Shown here: positions 27,303 to 39,502 of the stretch, one piece after another
How the letters are laid out: each line of letters opens with the position of its first letter
Position numbering within the stretch: the stretch's first letter is position 1
Origin: Leptasterias polaris
Lineage: Eukaryota; Echinodermata; Asteroidea; Forcipulatida; Asteriidae
Direction of reading: 5' to 3'
DNA: 64,000 nt
Assembly (NCBI GenBank): GCA_037783415.1
Contig: JAZGTN010000087.1
Location: 2,108,001 to 2,172,000 of the forward strand
The notes under the pieces: generated by a model
The model's input: the letters and a program-made list of their open reading frames with translations, nothing else
Databases searched by the model: none
Told to the model about the DNA's origin: nothing
Program-made: the position numbers and the translations under genes

Positions 27303-27519
27303 AACACGAACACACACACACCCCATTATAGGAGTCCCAATACGCCCATGGCTATGCATGCGTAAAGACTACCGGCATTGTGTAGGCAAACCAAATGCCA
27401 TGCAGCAATAAAAGTCAATAAAATATCGCCAACAAAGAATCTTTTCTAAGAATGTGAATATCTGGTGACAAGGACCAGAGTATTATTTGAACGTTATTCA
27501 GAAACAGAGGTTTTGACAA

Positions 27520-27653
27520 GGCCTTTTCGAAAAGTTTTTTTTTTCGGCCTTTAATCCTCCGGTTGAGGATCCAGCGATCAGTTTTGGAGGTACAGTTACA
27601 CGCGATGCTTCACAATGCTGGATCATGATTTAAACCGTCATTTCGAAAAGGCC
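27520..27653. mobile_element. Foldback element with GGCC-TTTTCGAAA ends
   Basis: It begins GGCCTTTTCGAAAA and ends TTTCGAAAAGGCC, perfect inverted termini around about 110 bases. A family member of the copies at 41144, 46074 and 60382. Confidence 0.7.
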
Positions 27654-28669
27654 CGTGGTTTAAGGGTGTGTTTTTGCTAATAACTAATCATTAATGTTTC
27701 GCTTGACCACCAAGAACCATGGAAGCAAAAACGCTATTCTATGTTGGTCCTCTCCAAGGGATAATACATCATGGATTTTTTTAAGGAAGAATACATTCAT
27801 TCTCATCTTGAAATTAAAAACAGAAAGTTTGAATTCAATCAACGAAAAACATAATTTATTTCAGGGATTTGTGCGCGTTTACACACACACTCATTTCGAT
27901 TGCTGCAATCCAAATCAGGCAACGTACTTTTATTTATTTATTTTAGAGGGGGATAGTATCTTAATACTTGTTGTTGCCTTTATCAATATTTCTGGCGGAA
28001 CTATTTTACTTGATAGTAAGTACTGTTATAAACGTGTTATAAATTAAACAACTTTTGTGGGCTTTAGGCCTAATCGAGTCTTATCGTTTTTGATCACTCG
28101 ATAATTTTAAGATCCAGCCCAGTGATCAAATGAGGAATGTCTCTGACGTCACAGATATACTATGTGTATGTCCCTTTGTGAGCTCATCAGAGGCTAGTGA
28201 TTTCTACAAGCATCGGTTGCTAGGCAACTGATTGTTCCCGTTATGTGACGTAGAGAGGAACAGATAGTAACTTCAAAGTAATCTAACCGCTGAAATTAAA
28301 TCTCGCGAACACTATATGTTGCTATTCTGGAATTATCTTTCAAATAAACTTGTTCTTGATATGAGTGTGTCTTCTCGCACTGAAACAATGAACCTTTGGG
28401 ATATTTGGTCTTTGAATGTGTCGGACTCCCAACCTCGTTCCCATTGGTGTACGATCTTGCCGCAACGTTTTTCCCCCAGAATGCCTGGCTCAATCATAAC
28501 CCCTGGAAGTGTGACTTTGAAATATGCAAATATATTGGATATTTTCATTAGTGACGGCGCGCTGCCTGTGGTAGCGAGCCTGGGTGGGAGCACAAGAAAA
28601 AAAAATGATGGGATATGATTTCATGAGTTATAGGTAAAGTTATAATTCTATGAATATTGTAAACACTAC

Positions 28670-29200
28670 GATGGCCCTGAAGGGACATCTCATATCACGA
28701 ATTATGTGCGCATATTATATTATTCGCGATGTCGTAAAATTGTTGGCAGATAATGTGCGCTTATATCTGCGATGTCGTGGAAATACTCGCAAGTATGTGC
28801 GCATAATCTTATGTTCGCGATGTTGTGATTTTCTTTTGCGAATAATTATGTGCGCATACGTTTGCGACAAAATTGTTTTGAATACTTAGTGGCGTATCTT
28901 TGGGGTACTGTCATAGTTGCGGACAGTTTGTTAGTGACCTGGGGAGTACGTAGCAAAGCAGGAAAGCAGTCAGGCCCCTTTTTGTATGACTAGGCCCTAC
29001 ACATGTGTCTGGAATCTAGACCATGTGCAAAATAACTCCCAAGACTGTTAGTGTTAGAAATAAAGTATGCGACAAAGTATGCAACAAAATTCTCGACATT
29101 GCAAATATACTCGCATACGGATGCGCTCATATTCGCGAAAAAGGGATATGCGCACATTTTGCGAAAAGTTTCACGACATCGCACATTATTCAGGGCCATC
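28670..29200. mobile_element. GATGGCCCTGAA-ended element with internal motif array
   Basis: A 531-base element with 12-base perfect inverted ends, GATGGCCCTGAA at 28670-28681 and its reverse complement at 29189-29200. Inside, near-palindromic TATGTGCGCATA-like motifs alternate with GCGATGTCGT-like motifs, in one direction in the left half and inverted in the right half. It is non-coding. The family is unknown to me. Confidence 0.65.
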
Positions 29201-30240
29201 ATAGAAGACGCTTTATGAATTGTGCAAAGATCCACAACGCCGTTTCATCTCATTTCCAAACTGATCTGCGAAACTCGACTATGTTACATTTATTTTGAAT
29301 GGAAACCACTATTATGGCTTCGGCTTCATCAAAATATGAACTATTGTAACCAACTGATCACCAACAATTCCATCACGTAAAGCAAGAAGCGAGTTGTTGA
29401 ACTCCAATGATTTCCGGAGTGTTGTGTTTGACCGACTCATCATCGGCCCTGCCGGCCCCCGATGGTGACGCAGGGGGACAGGGGGCGAGAAAGCTGGCTG
29501 TTGCTGCTGGTGGCTTGACGGCGTTGTCTCGCTGTCTCCGCTTTCAATTAATCATACTCATTACTCTTCTCGTTATCCACTCTCAGAATCTCTCTGCTTC
29601 CCTCCTCTTAAAACCAACCAGTGTGTCTTGCTCTTCCCCCATCTGCTATGCTTCCGGTGTGCAGGACAGAGCTATGCACGACACTGGGGGAGCCATGCTC
29701 TCCCATTCAATTATGAAGACAATGTTTCTTTTTGATTCAACTGGAGTGCATTTTACATGTCTGTGTTCGAGAGGGTGGGGGAGGTGTATCTATTTGGTCA
29801 ACTGATTGGTCTGATGATGTTATTTAGAAACGTATGGTCCATGTTTTTAAAGTCAGATCTCGGCCTGGATAGCGAGGAACTTTGATTGGTTCTCTGATGA
29901 TTGTTGTCACTACATTAATGTCTAAGAAGTGACACCTTACTGTTTGAATGTCTTCTGTGAAGACAAGTGGATCCTAGGTTAATTGTAATCCCAACCAAAG
30001 CCCTTCTTATTCGAGAGGGATGTGGGAGGGTCCTGTTGTGACAAACGGAGAGGTAATTGTCCTGACAAACTTTGATCTCCGTCAATTCTTAAATCATGCA
30101 CACTATGGATTAAAGAACTTTGAATGCAACTTGATGTCAATTTATATTTTGAACAAGCTCCGATATGGCCATAACCAAGAAATATGTTTTCAGAGCTTCT
30201 TAAAATACAAATTCCTTTTCCCCCTCATAGTTACATGAGT

Positions 30241-30600
30241 TGTGGCGTGTCGGGGCTGAGAGGTTTAATAGCACTGAACTTGTTTCTGATCAGCAGAGTG
30301 TGGGTTCGAGTCCCGGTCGTGGCACTTGTGTCCTTGAGCAAGATACTTTACCATAATTGCTTTGTCCTTCGGATTGGACATTAAAGCTGTAGGTCCCGTT
30401 TACTAGGATTGGTAGTGCACGTAAAGAAACACAAAACACTTATCATGGAAGAGAGTTTACCCTGGTCTTTCTGGTTTACACAACAAGCCTTGTTTACAGG
30501 TTTCCTCAAGCTTGCGAGCTACAGTGATTTAGTTCACTTATGAGGCATCCTAATTGGTTTCATTACCAGAAATATAATAATAATAAATAATATTAGTAAA
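30241..30600 (+). mobile_element. tRNA-Leu-like SINE
   Basis: The head resembles tRNA-Leu, with GGCTGAGAGGTTTAATAGC in the D-arm position, a long variable arm and a perfect B box GTTCGAGTC at 30304-30312. It is followed by CCTTGAGCAAGATACTTTAC, a segment common downstream of tRNA heads in many SINEs. The 3' tail contains GTTCACTT and ACCAGAAATA and ends in an AATAAT-rich tract. It lies about 1 kb before Xlox exon 2. Confidence 0.75.
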
Positions 30601-31626
30601 TACATAACTAAGAACAATCTTTTAAGAAAACAAGGCCTACCTTGTCCTCTATTTTAATGGTAACTTCTGAAGTCGTTTGTACAACAGTCTTCTTAACAAA
30701 TTTGTATCCCGTATGTCTTAGATGGTCAACAATCTAAATAAATATCAAATTTGGGTTCGAAGGCCTGAGAAATGTCAAGAAAACACACGAGATCTTTGTA
30801 CTTGCCTTGCAGCATCGGTAAAATAAAGACATTAATTATACTTTAAAAGATTGGGACCAGAAAAAAGCAGGTCATTTATCACGAGCTTTGACATATACTC
30901 CGACAGTATTGTATCGTAATGGCCAAGAAATCTTGGGCACGGTGTGTGTGTCATGCTCGATATGCTCCCCGTACGATGTGAGTTAGACACGGTGTGAGGG
31001 TGGCCGCCTCACTACCATACGGCGTTCTCTTGTACGATAAATGTTGCGAATCGCGAAGTCAAATCTTTGCCGTGCTGGTACCTAGCTTTTTGACTCGTTA
31101 AACAGGCATCCCCCTGTGCATGCTTTCATGGTACACGGACTCTGAATTGAATTTAAGGATGATTGAACGACAGTTGTAGAAAAGGGAACGAGCAAAAAAA
31201 TACATTTGGATTTAAAAGGGAATGTCTTGAAACTCGGCAAAGGGGGTTGTGTGATTGATGTTCTTCGGCGATCTCGGGAAACAATAATTGTTTTGCCCGC
31301 GCTTATTTGCATTAGCCACTTGAAGATTGATGCACAAATCGTCGTGTTGTAGTCATGTTAGTATGGGGTTAACTATGGATAAGAAAACCGTGGAAAAATT
31401 GTTAACAAAATTAGACTGTATAGTAGATTGTTGACTCGTAGGTTGCCATTTCAACATTTCTTGAGTTTTTCAATTGGTTGCACATTCTTGTTGCCATTAT
31501 ATTATTATCAATAAAACTTCTTGTTCGGGAACTCATGCAATGACTTTATTATCAATGCAACTGTGAGTGGGGGGTTTTTCTTCAGAGTTTAATCATTTGT
31601 GTTGTTGTTTCGTTTTACTTATGAAG

Positions 31627-32084
31627 GTGCTTCTTTTGTTGACTTTGACGAGAACAAGAGGACGAGAACGGCGTACACGAGAGGTCAACTTTTAGAACTT
31701 GAGAAGGAGTTTCATTTTAACAAGTACATATCCCGCCCCAGGAGGATAGAACTGGCAGCCATGTTGAATCTGACAGAGAGACACATAAAGATCTGGTTCC
31801 AGAACCGGCGCATGAAATGGAAGAAAGAGGAGGCGAAACGCAGACCAAACAACAATAAATCGGACAAAGGGGACTGCGATGAACTCAAACCGGACCTCAA
31901 ATCCAACGGCGACTCATCATCGGACAAAGAGGATATGTCCTCGGAGAAAAGCCCTCTGTCGCCCAACAGTGACCAGTTGCAGCCCTCCGCCATCAAGGTG
32001 GATCCTTTCTCGCCCTCTACGTCGCCAAAAAGTATCTCGATGACGTCACACACCGGAGAACACCTTATAGTCAAGTCTTACTGA
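31627..32084 (+). CDS. Xlox: Xlox (Pdx1 orthologue) exon 2: homeodomain and C-terminus
   Basis: Second and last coding exon, starting after the acceptor AAG at 31624-31626, which follows a T-rich tract. With exon 1 it makes a 349-residue protein. The homeodomain is residues 207-266 (31653-31832): it begins [10 protein letters not shown], has the recognition helix ending [13 protein letters not shown], and carries His at homeodomain position 44 in ERHIKIW, the hallmark of Pdx/Xlox. The remaining 83 residues are Ser-, Asp- and Lys-rich with several Ser-Pro sites and a match to a phosphorylation-dependent SUMO motif at residues 320-327. TGA stops at 32082-32084. No intron interrupts the homeobox, as expected for Xlox. 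The intron between hexapeptide and homeodomain is a conserved position in ParaHox and Hox genes; its 30-kb length is unusual. Confidence 0.96.
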
Positions 32085-32596
32085 CACTGAGATTTTTTCC
32101 ACATGCTGGCAGGCGTTTTTTCTCTTGGCAGTTTAAAAGTGTTGATGTAACGAAGGTGGTTCCATTGCCGGTTTATTGTAATATTTTACCCGTCCAGCAC
32201 AGTGCAAAAGTAGAGCCCGACTCGGCAAGGCCAGAGAGGGAGTCGCTAACTTTTACGAAATAATAAGAAGAACTCTGAGAGAAGCGCATTGATGCCCTAC
32301 CGTTTTAGAATATCCACTGGATTGGATATTGATCTTAAGAAAGCTTCTTCCTTTGCGTCACAGTGACGTAACATTGGGGAGATTAGAAAAAATGCCTACT
32401 CAATGAACCATAATATGAACTGGCTTAATTCACCAACCTGGTCCAAAAACTGGGAATGAACAGTAATGTAACTATAGACGTTCGTTTAAATTAAGTAAAA
32501 CCTGCCTCCGTGTTTTGTGGAAGTATACAAGCATTGCTCAATTCGAGCTGGTGGTGTTGGGGGGAAATGGTGACAAATGAAGATCGAATTTCATTC

Positions 32597-32602
32597 ATTA
32601 AA
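32597..32602 (+). terminator. Possible Xlox poly(A) signal (ATTAAA)
   Basis: No AATAAA was seen in the first several hundred bases after the Xlox stop. ATTAAA, the common variant, occurs 512 bases downstream. It is a candidate only; another ATTAAA lies near 33090. Confidence 0.2.
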
Positions 32603-33512
32603 CAAAAGAACACACAGTAAGGAACAGGGGCACGATATGGAGGGTGTGATCACCTCCCCACAACCACACCCTCTATCGGGGGCCATTTTGAGATCAGAAT
32701 GTTTGGGACATAATTAATCATCGGTTACCTTGATAGAAGAATCTTGGTTGAGCATAATTAGATTTTATCAATACAGAAAACTGTTTCTAAACAATTGGCC
32801 TATACACTTCACAACAGTGAAAATTGAGTCTAATGTCCTCACATGAAAGTAGAGAATTGTTGTGAAGATAACCCTACTAGTCTCCTTCGGATTTCACATG
32901 TCCACTCAGACCATGAAATCAACTGAAAGAAAATATCTTGACTAGAGTATCAGTTAAACAAAGATAGATGGTGCTAATGGTCTAAAAACAAAAGGATTAT
33001 AAATTATCTTCTGTTAATTGTTCTACTTAACACCAGAACCATGTATTAATGGTGAAATTTTGCCATGGGTATAGAAGATTTCACTAAATATTAAAAATAT
33101 ATACAAACCTTTACGAAATCTCCGATACAACATACACCTTGTTTGTTGTTTTCTCAAAAAATCTGACCGCCTAGTTTTGTGAGATAATATCAAGTTGGTC
33201 ACGTGTTTCTTGATGACGTAATTATCTTAATTTACAAAAAAACACAATGATGAATCACCTGTAGATCAGGAATCAAGATTAACGTAGGCCCCCTAGGTTT
33301 ACATGGATTTATCCACCGTGGTCATCTCGACCCGTTTGAACTTTCCACCGTGCTTTTTCTCTAGAAGTCTTTGGTAAATCTAGAGGTCGCCTTATCATTC
33401 AGAAATGACAAAACAACATATACAATTTGCAATCTGAATCATCATAACAGAACATTGAGATCAGTGACCTGTAGACATTTCCAGGGGGCGAGAGGGGGGC
33501 AAGAGATCTGAG

Positions 33513-33532
33513 CCCCCCCCCCCCCCCCCCCC
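33513..33532 (+). repeat. Poly-C tract
   Basis: Twenty consecutive C followed by GCCCGCCC, about 35 bases before the GGGTCA-array element. Confidence 0.9.
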
Positions 33533-33566
33533 GCCCGCCCTCCTCCGATTACTCCACTGATCCCTA

Positions 33567-33865
33567 TACTCTAAAAACTTCCAGGTCAGAATTGATCCAG
33601 TTCCGGGTCCCGGGGGCCTGACCCGATTCTGGGTCAGTGTGACCAGGAACGCGTGTCAAAATGACCCAGAAATGGGTCAAACTGTCATAGAATCCAATGC
33701 TACATCAAATTTGTAGCCAGTTTTGCCTGACCCCGATTTAGTTCAGCCTGACCCCGATTTGGGTCAGCCTGACCCCGAATTGGGTCAGCATGACCCCGAA
33801 TTGGGTCAGGCCGCTAGGGACCTGGAATCTGGGTCAATTCTAACCCGGGAATCTTCTTGAGTGTA
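33567..33865. mobile_element. GGGTCA-array element with terminal inverted repeats
   Basis: A roughly 300-base element with imperfect inverted ends (TACTCTAAAAAC at left; reverse complement of right end TACACTCAAGAAG). The inside is built from GGGTCA and TGACCC half-sites. At 33725-33808 a 21-base unit repeats four times, giving palindromes GGGTCAGCCTGACCC at 33761-33775 and GGGTCAGCATGACCC at 33782-33796. A further GGTCAGTGTGACC is at 33632-33644. It carries no coding capacity and is probably a non-autonomous DNA transposon. Confidence 0.65.
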
Positions 33866-34464
33866 GAATGAAGTCATGGCATCACTAGGTTCCCTCAATG
33901 TCCTCATGGATTTCTTCAAGAGAGTTTACGCTTGATAAAACTTGTCTTTCTGTTTTTACGAACCTAATTTTACCGTGGGATGCTTCGCAAAAAACATTTT
34001 TGAGTTTTTGGACAAATGCTGCATTGTAACTATACAACGGGACTTTCTACTTATCAAAACTGGCAGCATGTGTTTGTCTACACTTCATAGCACCTTTCAT
34101 ATAGAAAAACTTACAAAGAGCAGATTTAGGACTTCTGTACACAGTATCCACAGCTTCACACAGATTACACAGATATTTTAAAGCAGTATTAAAACGCATT
34201 TTATGCTTGTCAATTCCGGATTGAGAGTTCTAAAAAGCTCTAGGGGAATGTACAGCATTATTGGTGCATTAAAAATTGAAGACAATTTCATGAACAAAGG
34301 TTCTTATGGATTGTCGATGCTACATTATACATCTCTGAGAAATAATTTCGTTTACTACGCGTTCGTTTCAAAAGAAAACTGGATATGTGTTTTGTCCCAT
34401 ATAATATTTGTAGTAATTGGTGTTTACCGAAACCCTTAAGACACAAACAACAGTTATATATATG

Positions 34465-34673
34465 AATAGACCTTTCCCACGAAATATGTAAATTGCACAT
34501 CACGCGTGCGCACTAACACTTTGGTTGGTAAAATGACGGAACATCGCGCCTTTTTGTATGGGGATGGTGGTGGCGTGACGCAGACGCATCTGTGCGTCTG
34601 CTTAGTGTGCCTACCAATAGTGTCTGTACGCATGCGTGAATGTAATTAGCATATTTCATTGGAAGGGTCTATT
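34465..34673. mobile_element. AATAGACC-ended MITE
   Basis: It begins AATAGACCTTTCCCACGAAA and ends TTTCATTGGAAGGGTCTATT, an inverted pair with the same terminal bases as the 13.7-kb element. The middle has a second inverted pair around GCAGACGCA/TGCGTCTGC. Confidence 0.75.
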
Positions 34674-37600
34674 GTGTATTTCTTTTTATTGAATTTGTTT
34701 AATATGGTGGGTTGATGATATTTTTGTCATTGTTTTAAATCTTATGCAATCAGCAAGGACCTAACCTTGATTTTGCTCACGCCATCTTTGTTATCATATT
34801 GTTAGTGTGCAATGACTGTAATTATTACTAGTGTTATCAAAGGGCCCAGACTATCTTACCCTCCTGCCTCGTTTTGGTTATACTCATTTGAATGAACATA
34901 GAATCAAGATGGCATCACCACATCATAAAGAACTATTGAATTTTTCAAAGTTTTTGCGTATGGTTAAAAGCTCTATATTTTGAAGACTGTAGAGAACTGA
35001 AGATGAAGTTCCGATTTTTTAAAATCAATACTGACTCCAAGTCAGAAGCTAAAAGCGAAATGTTGGCAAACATGTCAAGTTTTTTGTATGAATTTTTGTT
35101 TTGTCTTGCAGTGAACCAACCGGGCTCACTGAACCTGTGACGTCATTACATGATGCAAAACGAACATCACCACATCAGCATTTCTGTTGTATTATTATTA
35201 TTTTGTATTTAGTGACAAAGTTTTATTTGTATGTCCTCTCTATAGGGGATCAGTAATTGAACATCTTAATTAAGAACTATACATTAAGATGTATAATGCA
35301 TATTGGGTGTTACATAATAGACAATTATTGGTGTTTCTTCAACAATCAATGGAAATAACAGAGAAATATGAACACAATTACCTTGTCACACTTTCTATGT
35401 TTAATTCTGTTTTGTTTTTTCGTTTTAAAATGCTACCCAATAGCGCGTCCTCTGTGCAATGGCTGCTCCAAACTCTCAACTTTGACCCAATCTTAACCTA
35501 TAGCTGCATAAATAATGAGCTCTGGTGATAATTACGTGACTCTAATTGGTCATCTCGGGCCTTCCGTCTTTTCAGTCTTTCGAGGGGTTCAAAGGGTAAT
35601 AACACAATGCTATGATTTTTAATCTTTTAATGAAAAATTGCGACACGATCCCAACTTGAAACCGTTTGTGGATTTTTTTTTTCTATTCTAAAAAGAGGAA
35701 ATGTTTTCAATTTCCACGCGGTACAATATATTTGTTACCCACGGAATCTTGTTTTGTCCGTGGAATCTGCTGGTCTTGTAACTTGGTGACCAACGGAGTG
35801 TTAGCCCGCTGCAGCCTGCTTCGTGACGATGATCTTTGGTAAAGTTTACCTTCAAGTTGGCGTTTTAATGGCGACATTGGTAATACGTGAATTCCCATCG
35901 CAACATTGGTTTGTGTTGTTGGCTGGGTGAGAGAAAAAGACGAAAAAGATGATCCTACAAGAGTCGAAGGTAGACATTGGTTCCATCACTTATTCGGCTA
36001 AAAGTTTGTCTAAATTAAGACCTCTAACATTAAAATAAAGTTTAGTTTGGGAAATTAAACCATCATCGTGAAAAACACAAATGCAAAAGTATGTTTTTCA
36101 TTTCCCAGTTAACTTATACCATGGTACCAATCTCAGGTTGTACAGTTTATATATATAGTTTCTATGTGGGGTTGATAATGCGTGATTAAACTAAAGACAG
36201 CATAGTAATAACTATCGATGATGACAACATAATAGTCTCCATAATAGGTAATCATCTGCAGTTCATCAAACTGCTCAATAGAGGGCGGTGTCTGACCTAT
36301 GCCGGGAGCCGCGGTACCATGTCTTCTGGACTGCTGCGTCAAAATCATAAAGGGTGCACCCCATCCCCACTAAATGAGTGATAGATGATTTGCGCAAAAC
36401 CGCATGAATAATTCAGTGACCCATCATGTAAATCAAAGGTTAAAAACAATTAAGGATTGTAAAATGTGGTACATTGATATTATTGTGGGCTTGTTGACTT
36501 CCAACCTAGTATTGATGACAGGCCCGCCCTTTAAAATGTGTCAATTTGTTCTGTATTTGTGTGTCAGAATGTTCTTCATAGATTGTTCTCTAAAGTATAA
36601 GCTCCTTTTCCTATTTGGTAATTATCTCTCGTGTACAGTGGAGGTGATTTTTATTTGTGATGGTTATATCTCAAGTGGACCATTGGACGGACCTCCGTGA
36701 AATTGAACCGAAACAAGTTTACGTGTTACTGCATTTTTTGATTTCAAGAGGCTGTGAGACTTTTTGTTTGTTTTAAATTGAAATTTTAAAATGATTATTT
36801 TAGCATTCAAAATTGGTTGCTATGACTTGCAATTGGTAGGGAGCCCTCATTGATGCCAGCGCATAAACTGTAGTGGGTCTAGAGTAATAACACTGCAATA
36901 ATGTGTGCTGGGTTGTTTGTATTTTTGGGTGGCAGGGGGGTGGGGAATCATTAAAAAAGGACACAAACATGTACAATAAACACAGTCAAACACAGAGTAA
37001 CAATTTGAATGGTTTTTAATGCTTTGACTGCTGAAGACATGCTGCAGTCATTTGTTTAAAATCAAACGTAGGCCAATGCCTATTCCAAGTGTTCCAATGT
37101 TTTGTTCACTGTGGGTTTTGGGCGTTTTCGAAACTGCACCTTGAGCTCTCAGCCTGGTAGTCAGCCAATGTGATGCTCTGTGCATATAACGCTATGTAAA
37201 ATATTTCCTTTTGAGAATACAGGAACCAAACTTTCAATTTCGTTGATAAACAACACATGACGTTATAAGTACTGAACACAGTAAAAATGTGTTTGCTGCC
37301 CTCTATCATTGCTGTACAGCATTTAGCCTTTTCCTTAATGACAACGTTGACAATTATTAATCCTACGTATTTTTTGTTTTTTGAACTGATGTCCAAACGC
37401 AATGTTACTAAAAAGCTAAACTGTTATGAATGAATGAAACACGGTGTTGAGCAAGCTTTGTTGTTTAGATCACGGCCCTGTTACTGAAACAAAGAAAGAA
37501 AATAAATTGTGTGATTCAAGAGGAAAGATATAGCGTGAAGGTTAAATAAAATCAGCAGAGGGACTCCTGGCCGCTTATAAAGACAATTTACATGATTTGT

Positions 37601-39443
37601 AATTACCGGGAAAAAATAGTTTGTGTCTCACACCAGAACCAACCCCGCAGAGGAATATATCCGTCCCTGAAACGCTGTCAAGTCTAGAAGATAAACTTGC
37701 AAGACCCCCACCCCACCTCCACCCATCACCGTTCCTTATTTCCTTTGGCGCAATCGAAATAATCATATAATTATTGAACCTTTCACAATCTCCCTGACAA
37801 AACAATGAAACACTGGGGTGGGGGTTCTAAAAACAAACGAATTTGATGAGGTTTTCAGTTTGATTGTAAGGTGTGTGTGTTTGTTTGAAAACCAGAGGAG
37901 GGGAGCCACGTTTCTTTTCCCACATCAAAAACTTTGTACTTTTCATATAAGTTTGACATTTCCACTGATGACCAAAACAACTTTTGCAAATTTGGAGAAT
38001 AATTTCCCAGCTTTTTAAAATGTAGGCTTATGTCAATTATACAATTTTTGGGAACAGTATTATTATATTGAGAATCAAATCTATGATTGTTTGGGGTGGT
38101 TTCTTTGGGAGCAAACTTGCATTCGTTTGATGTCAGTTTCTGTTTCAAATGTTGGTGGTTTGATTTGACTCGATGCAGTTAATACTAAAAACTTAACAAG
38201 ACATTTAGGATTTCGGACGCATGGGGGCGCTATTGCATTTGCCGGTCGTGCCAGTCCAAAGAAATTGTAATAAATATTAAATGAACACATCTTGTTTCTG
38301 TAAGATTGTTGTAAATATATAATAAACAACATGTCAGAATGTGGATTCTTTGTACGGTGTTTGTGTATATTCTTTAGTTGTATCTAACAGAGTTGAAAAT
38401 GTGGTCGCTCCCCGTTCGGCACAGCACGCTCAGTTAGGCCCTTCCTGCGTTTCTGAGTTTTAAAATGTAAATTATTTGTGTATTTCTTCAAGCGCATTAT
38501 CATCAATGACACCATTTAAGCGCTGTGTCTTTGTGTCGTCTGAACACATTACATGGCAAGAGAAGATGGGAAAACACGGTCGGAATATATTTGTCCAAAA
38601 ACTGGTCAACGTATCAACAAAGTATGGTCTGCCGTTGCCAAGTTGCTAAACTGTATACTCCACAAAGTAACATCAAAGGTGATAAAGACTCAGCCCTTGT
38701 AAACCAATAGAATCCCAACCAACAACGTACTGTGAAATTTCATTCACTTTTGTTCTAACCTCCATTGTTATTGTGTCCTGAAAATTCAAAGGTTCATCTT
38801 CAATGTTCTTCATCAGTCTAACAGCTTGCCTTTCAAGGTGGTGCGTTAACCAGACCTTCTCCTCCAATCCCATAGTTAATGTTTATCCCCCAAATCGGCG
38901 CAATTTATTCAGTCAGTGTTTAATTTCCGATGGTACTTAAATCAAATTGTAATTTAGATGGGAAGTTAAAATTAATTGGCATTTTTGGGAGCGTCCACTC
39001 ATGTCTAACTCAATGCATCATCACGTACGTACACTCAGCGAAGACAGACAGCCTAAGATGAAATACGAGACAATTATTTGGCGGGGGAAAAATCGGTCGT
39101 CGAAGTGTCGGCACTCCATGCGATATGTATTGTCTCGTTGGTATTTAAAACAAAAAAAATCAAGTTTTGAGCGGACAACTGGAAGTTTAGAATGAGTATT
39201 TTATTTTACGGGGGTTGTTAGAATACAACTGGCAAGCTCAACCTTCATTGTTTAAATCGGTCAGTTTAGTCACTCTTGTCGATTAAATATTTTTGGTAAT
39301 TACTCCAAAAATTAACGACCATAAAAACAAACTTGGCCCCAGCTGTTGATAATGTGTATTATTTTTAGAGAAGGGAAGAGAAAGAGATTCAAAACAAAAA
39401 CGCTTCAGGGGCGGTAGCCAACCCCCCTCGCTCAGAACCCTTG

Positions 39444-39502
39444 CCCCCCCCCCCCCCCCCCCCCCATTGCCACCCCACCCCTTCCCCCCCCCCCCCCCCC
39501 CC
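39444..39502 (+). repeat. Double poly-C tract
   Basis: Runs of 22 and 19 C separated by a short CA-containing segment; a strong G-quadruplex candidate on the minus strand. Confidence 0.9.

Larger units (their letters stand above)
1296..31626 (+). other. Xlox intron 1 (30.3 kb)
   Basis: Bounded by donor GTAAAT and an AAG acceptor whose phases agree. No third Xlox exon or other gene was recognised. It holds many short transposon remnants (listed separately), a double-CRE palindrome at 15015-15033, and a GGGTCA-rich element at about 21066-21260. Several GC-richer stretches without obvious repeats, roughly 8480-8720, 14400-14850, 16130-16480, 26400-26740, 29400-29700 and 30930-31310, might be regulatory. 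Nothing specific could be assigned to the remaining AT-rich DNA. Confidence 0.85.

Noticed and set aside
29407..29805. 132-codon open frame in the Xlox intron
   Set aside because: It has no recognised domain, and its composition follows the local GC-rich DNA. No splice or neighbour evidence supports a gene.
29806..29840. CTGATGA followed by GAAAC, resembling a hammerhead ribozyme core
   Set aside because: The segment between the two motifs cannot form a stem II, and the flanks do not pair as stems I and III.
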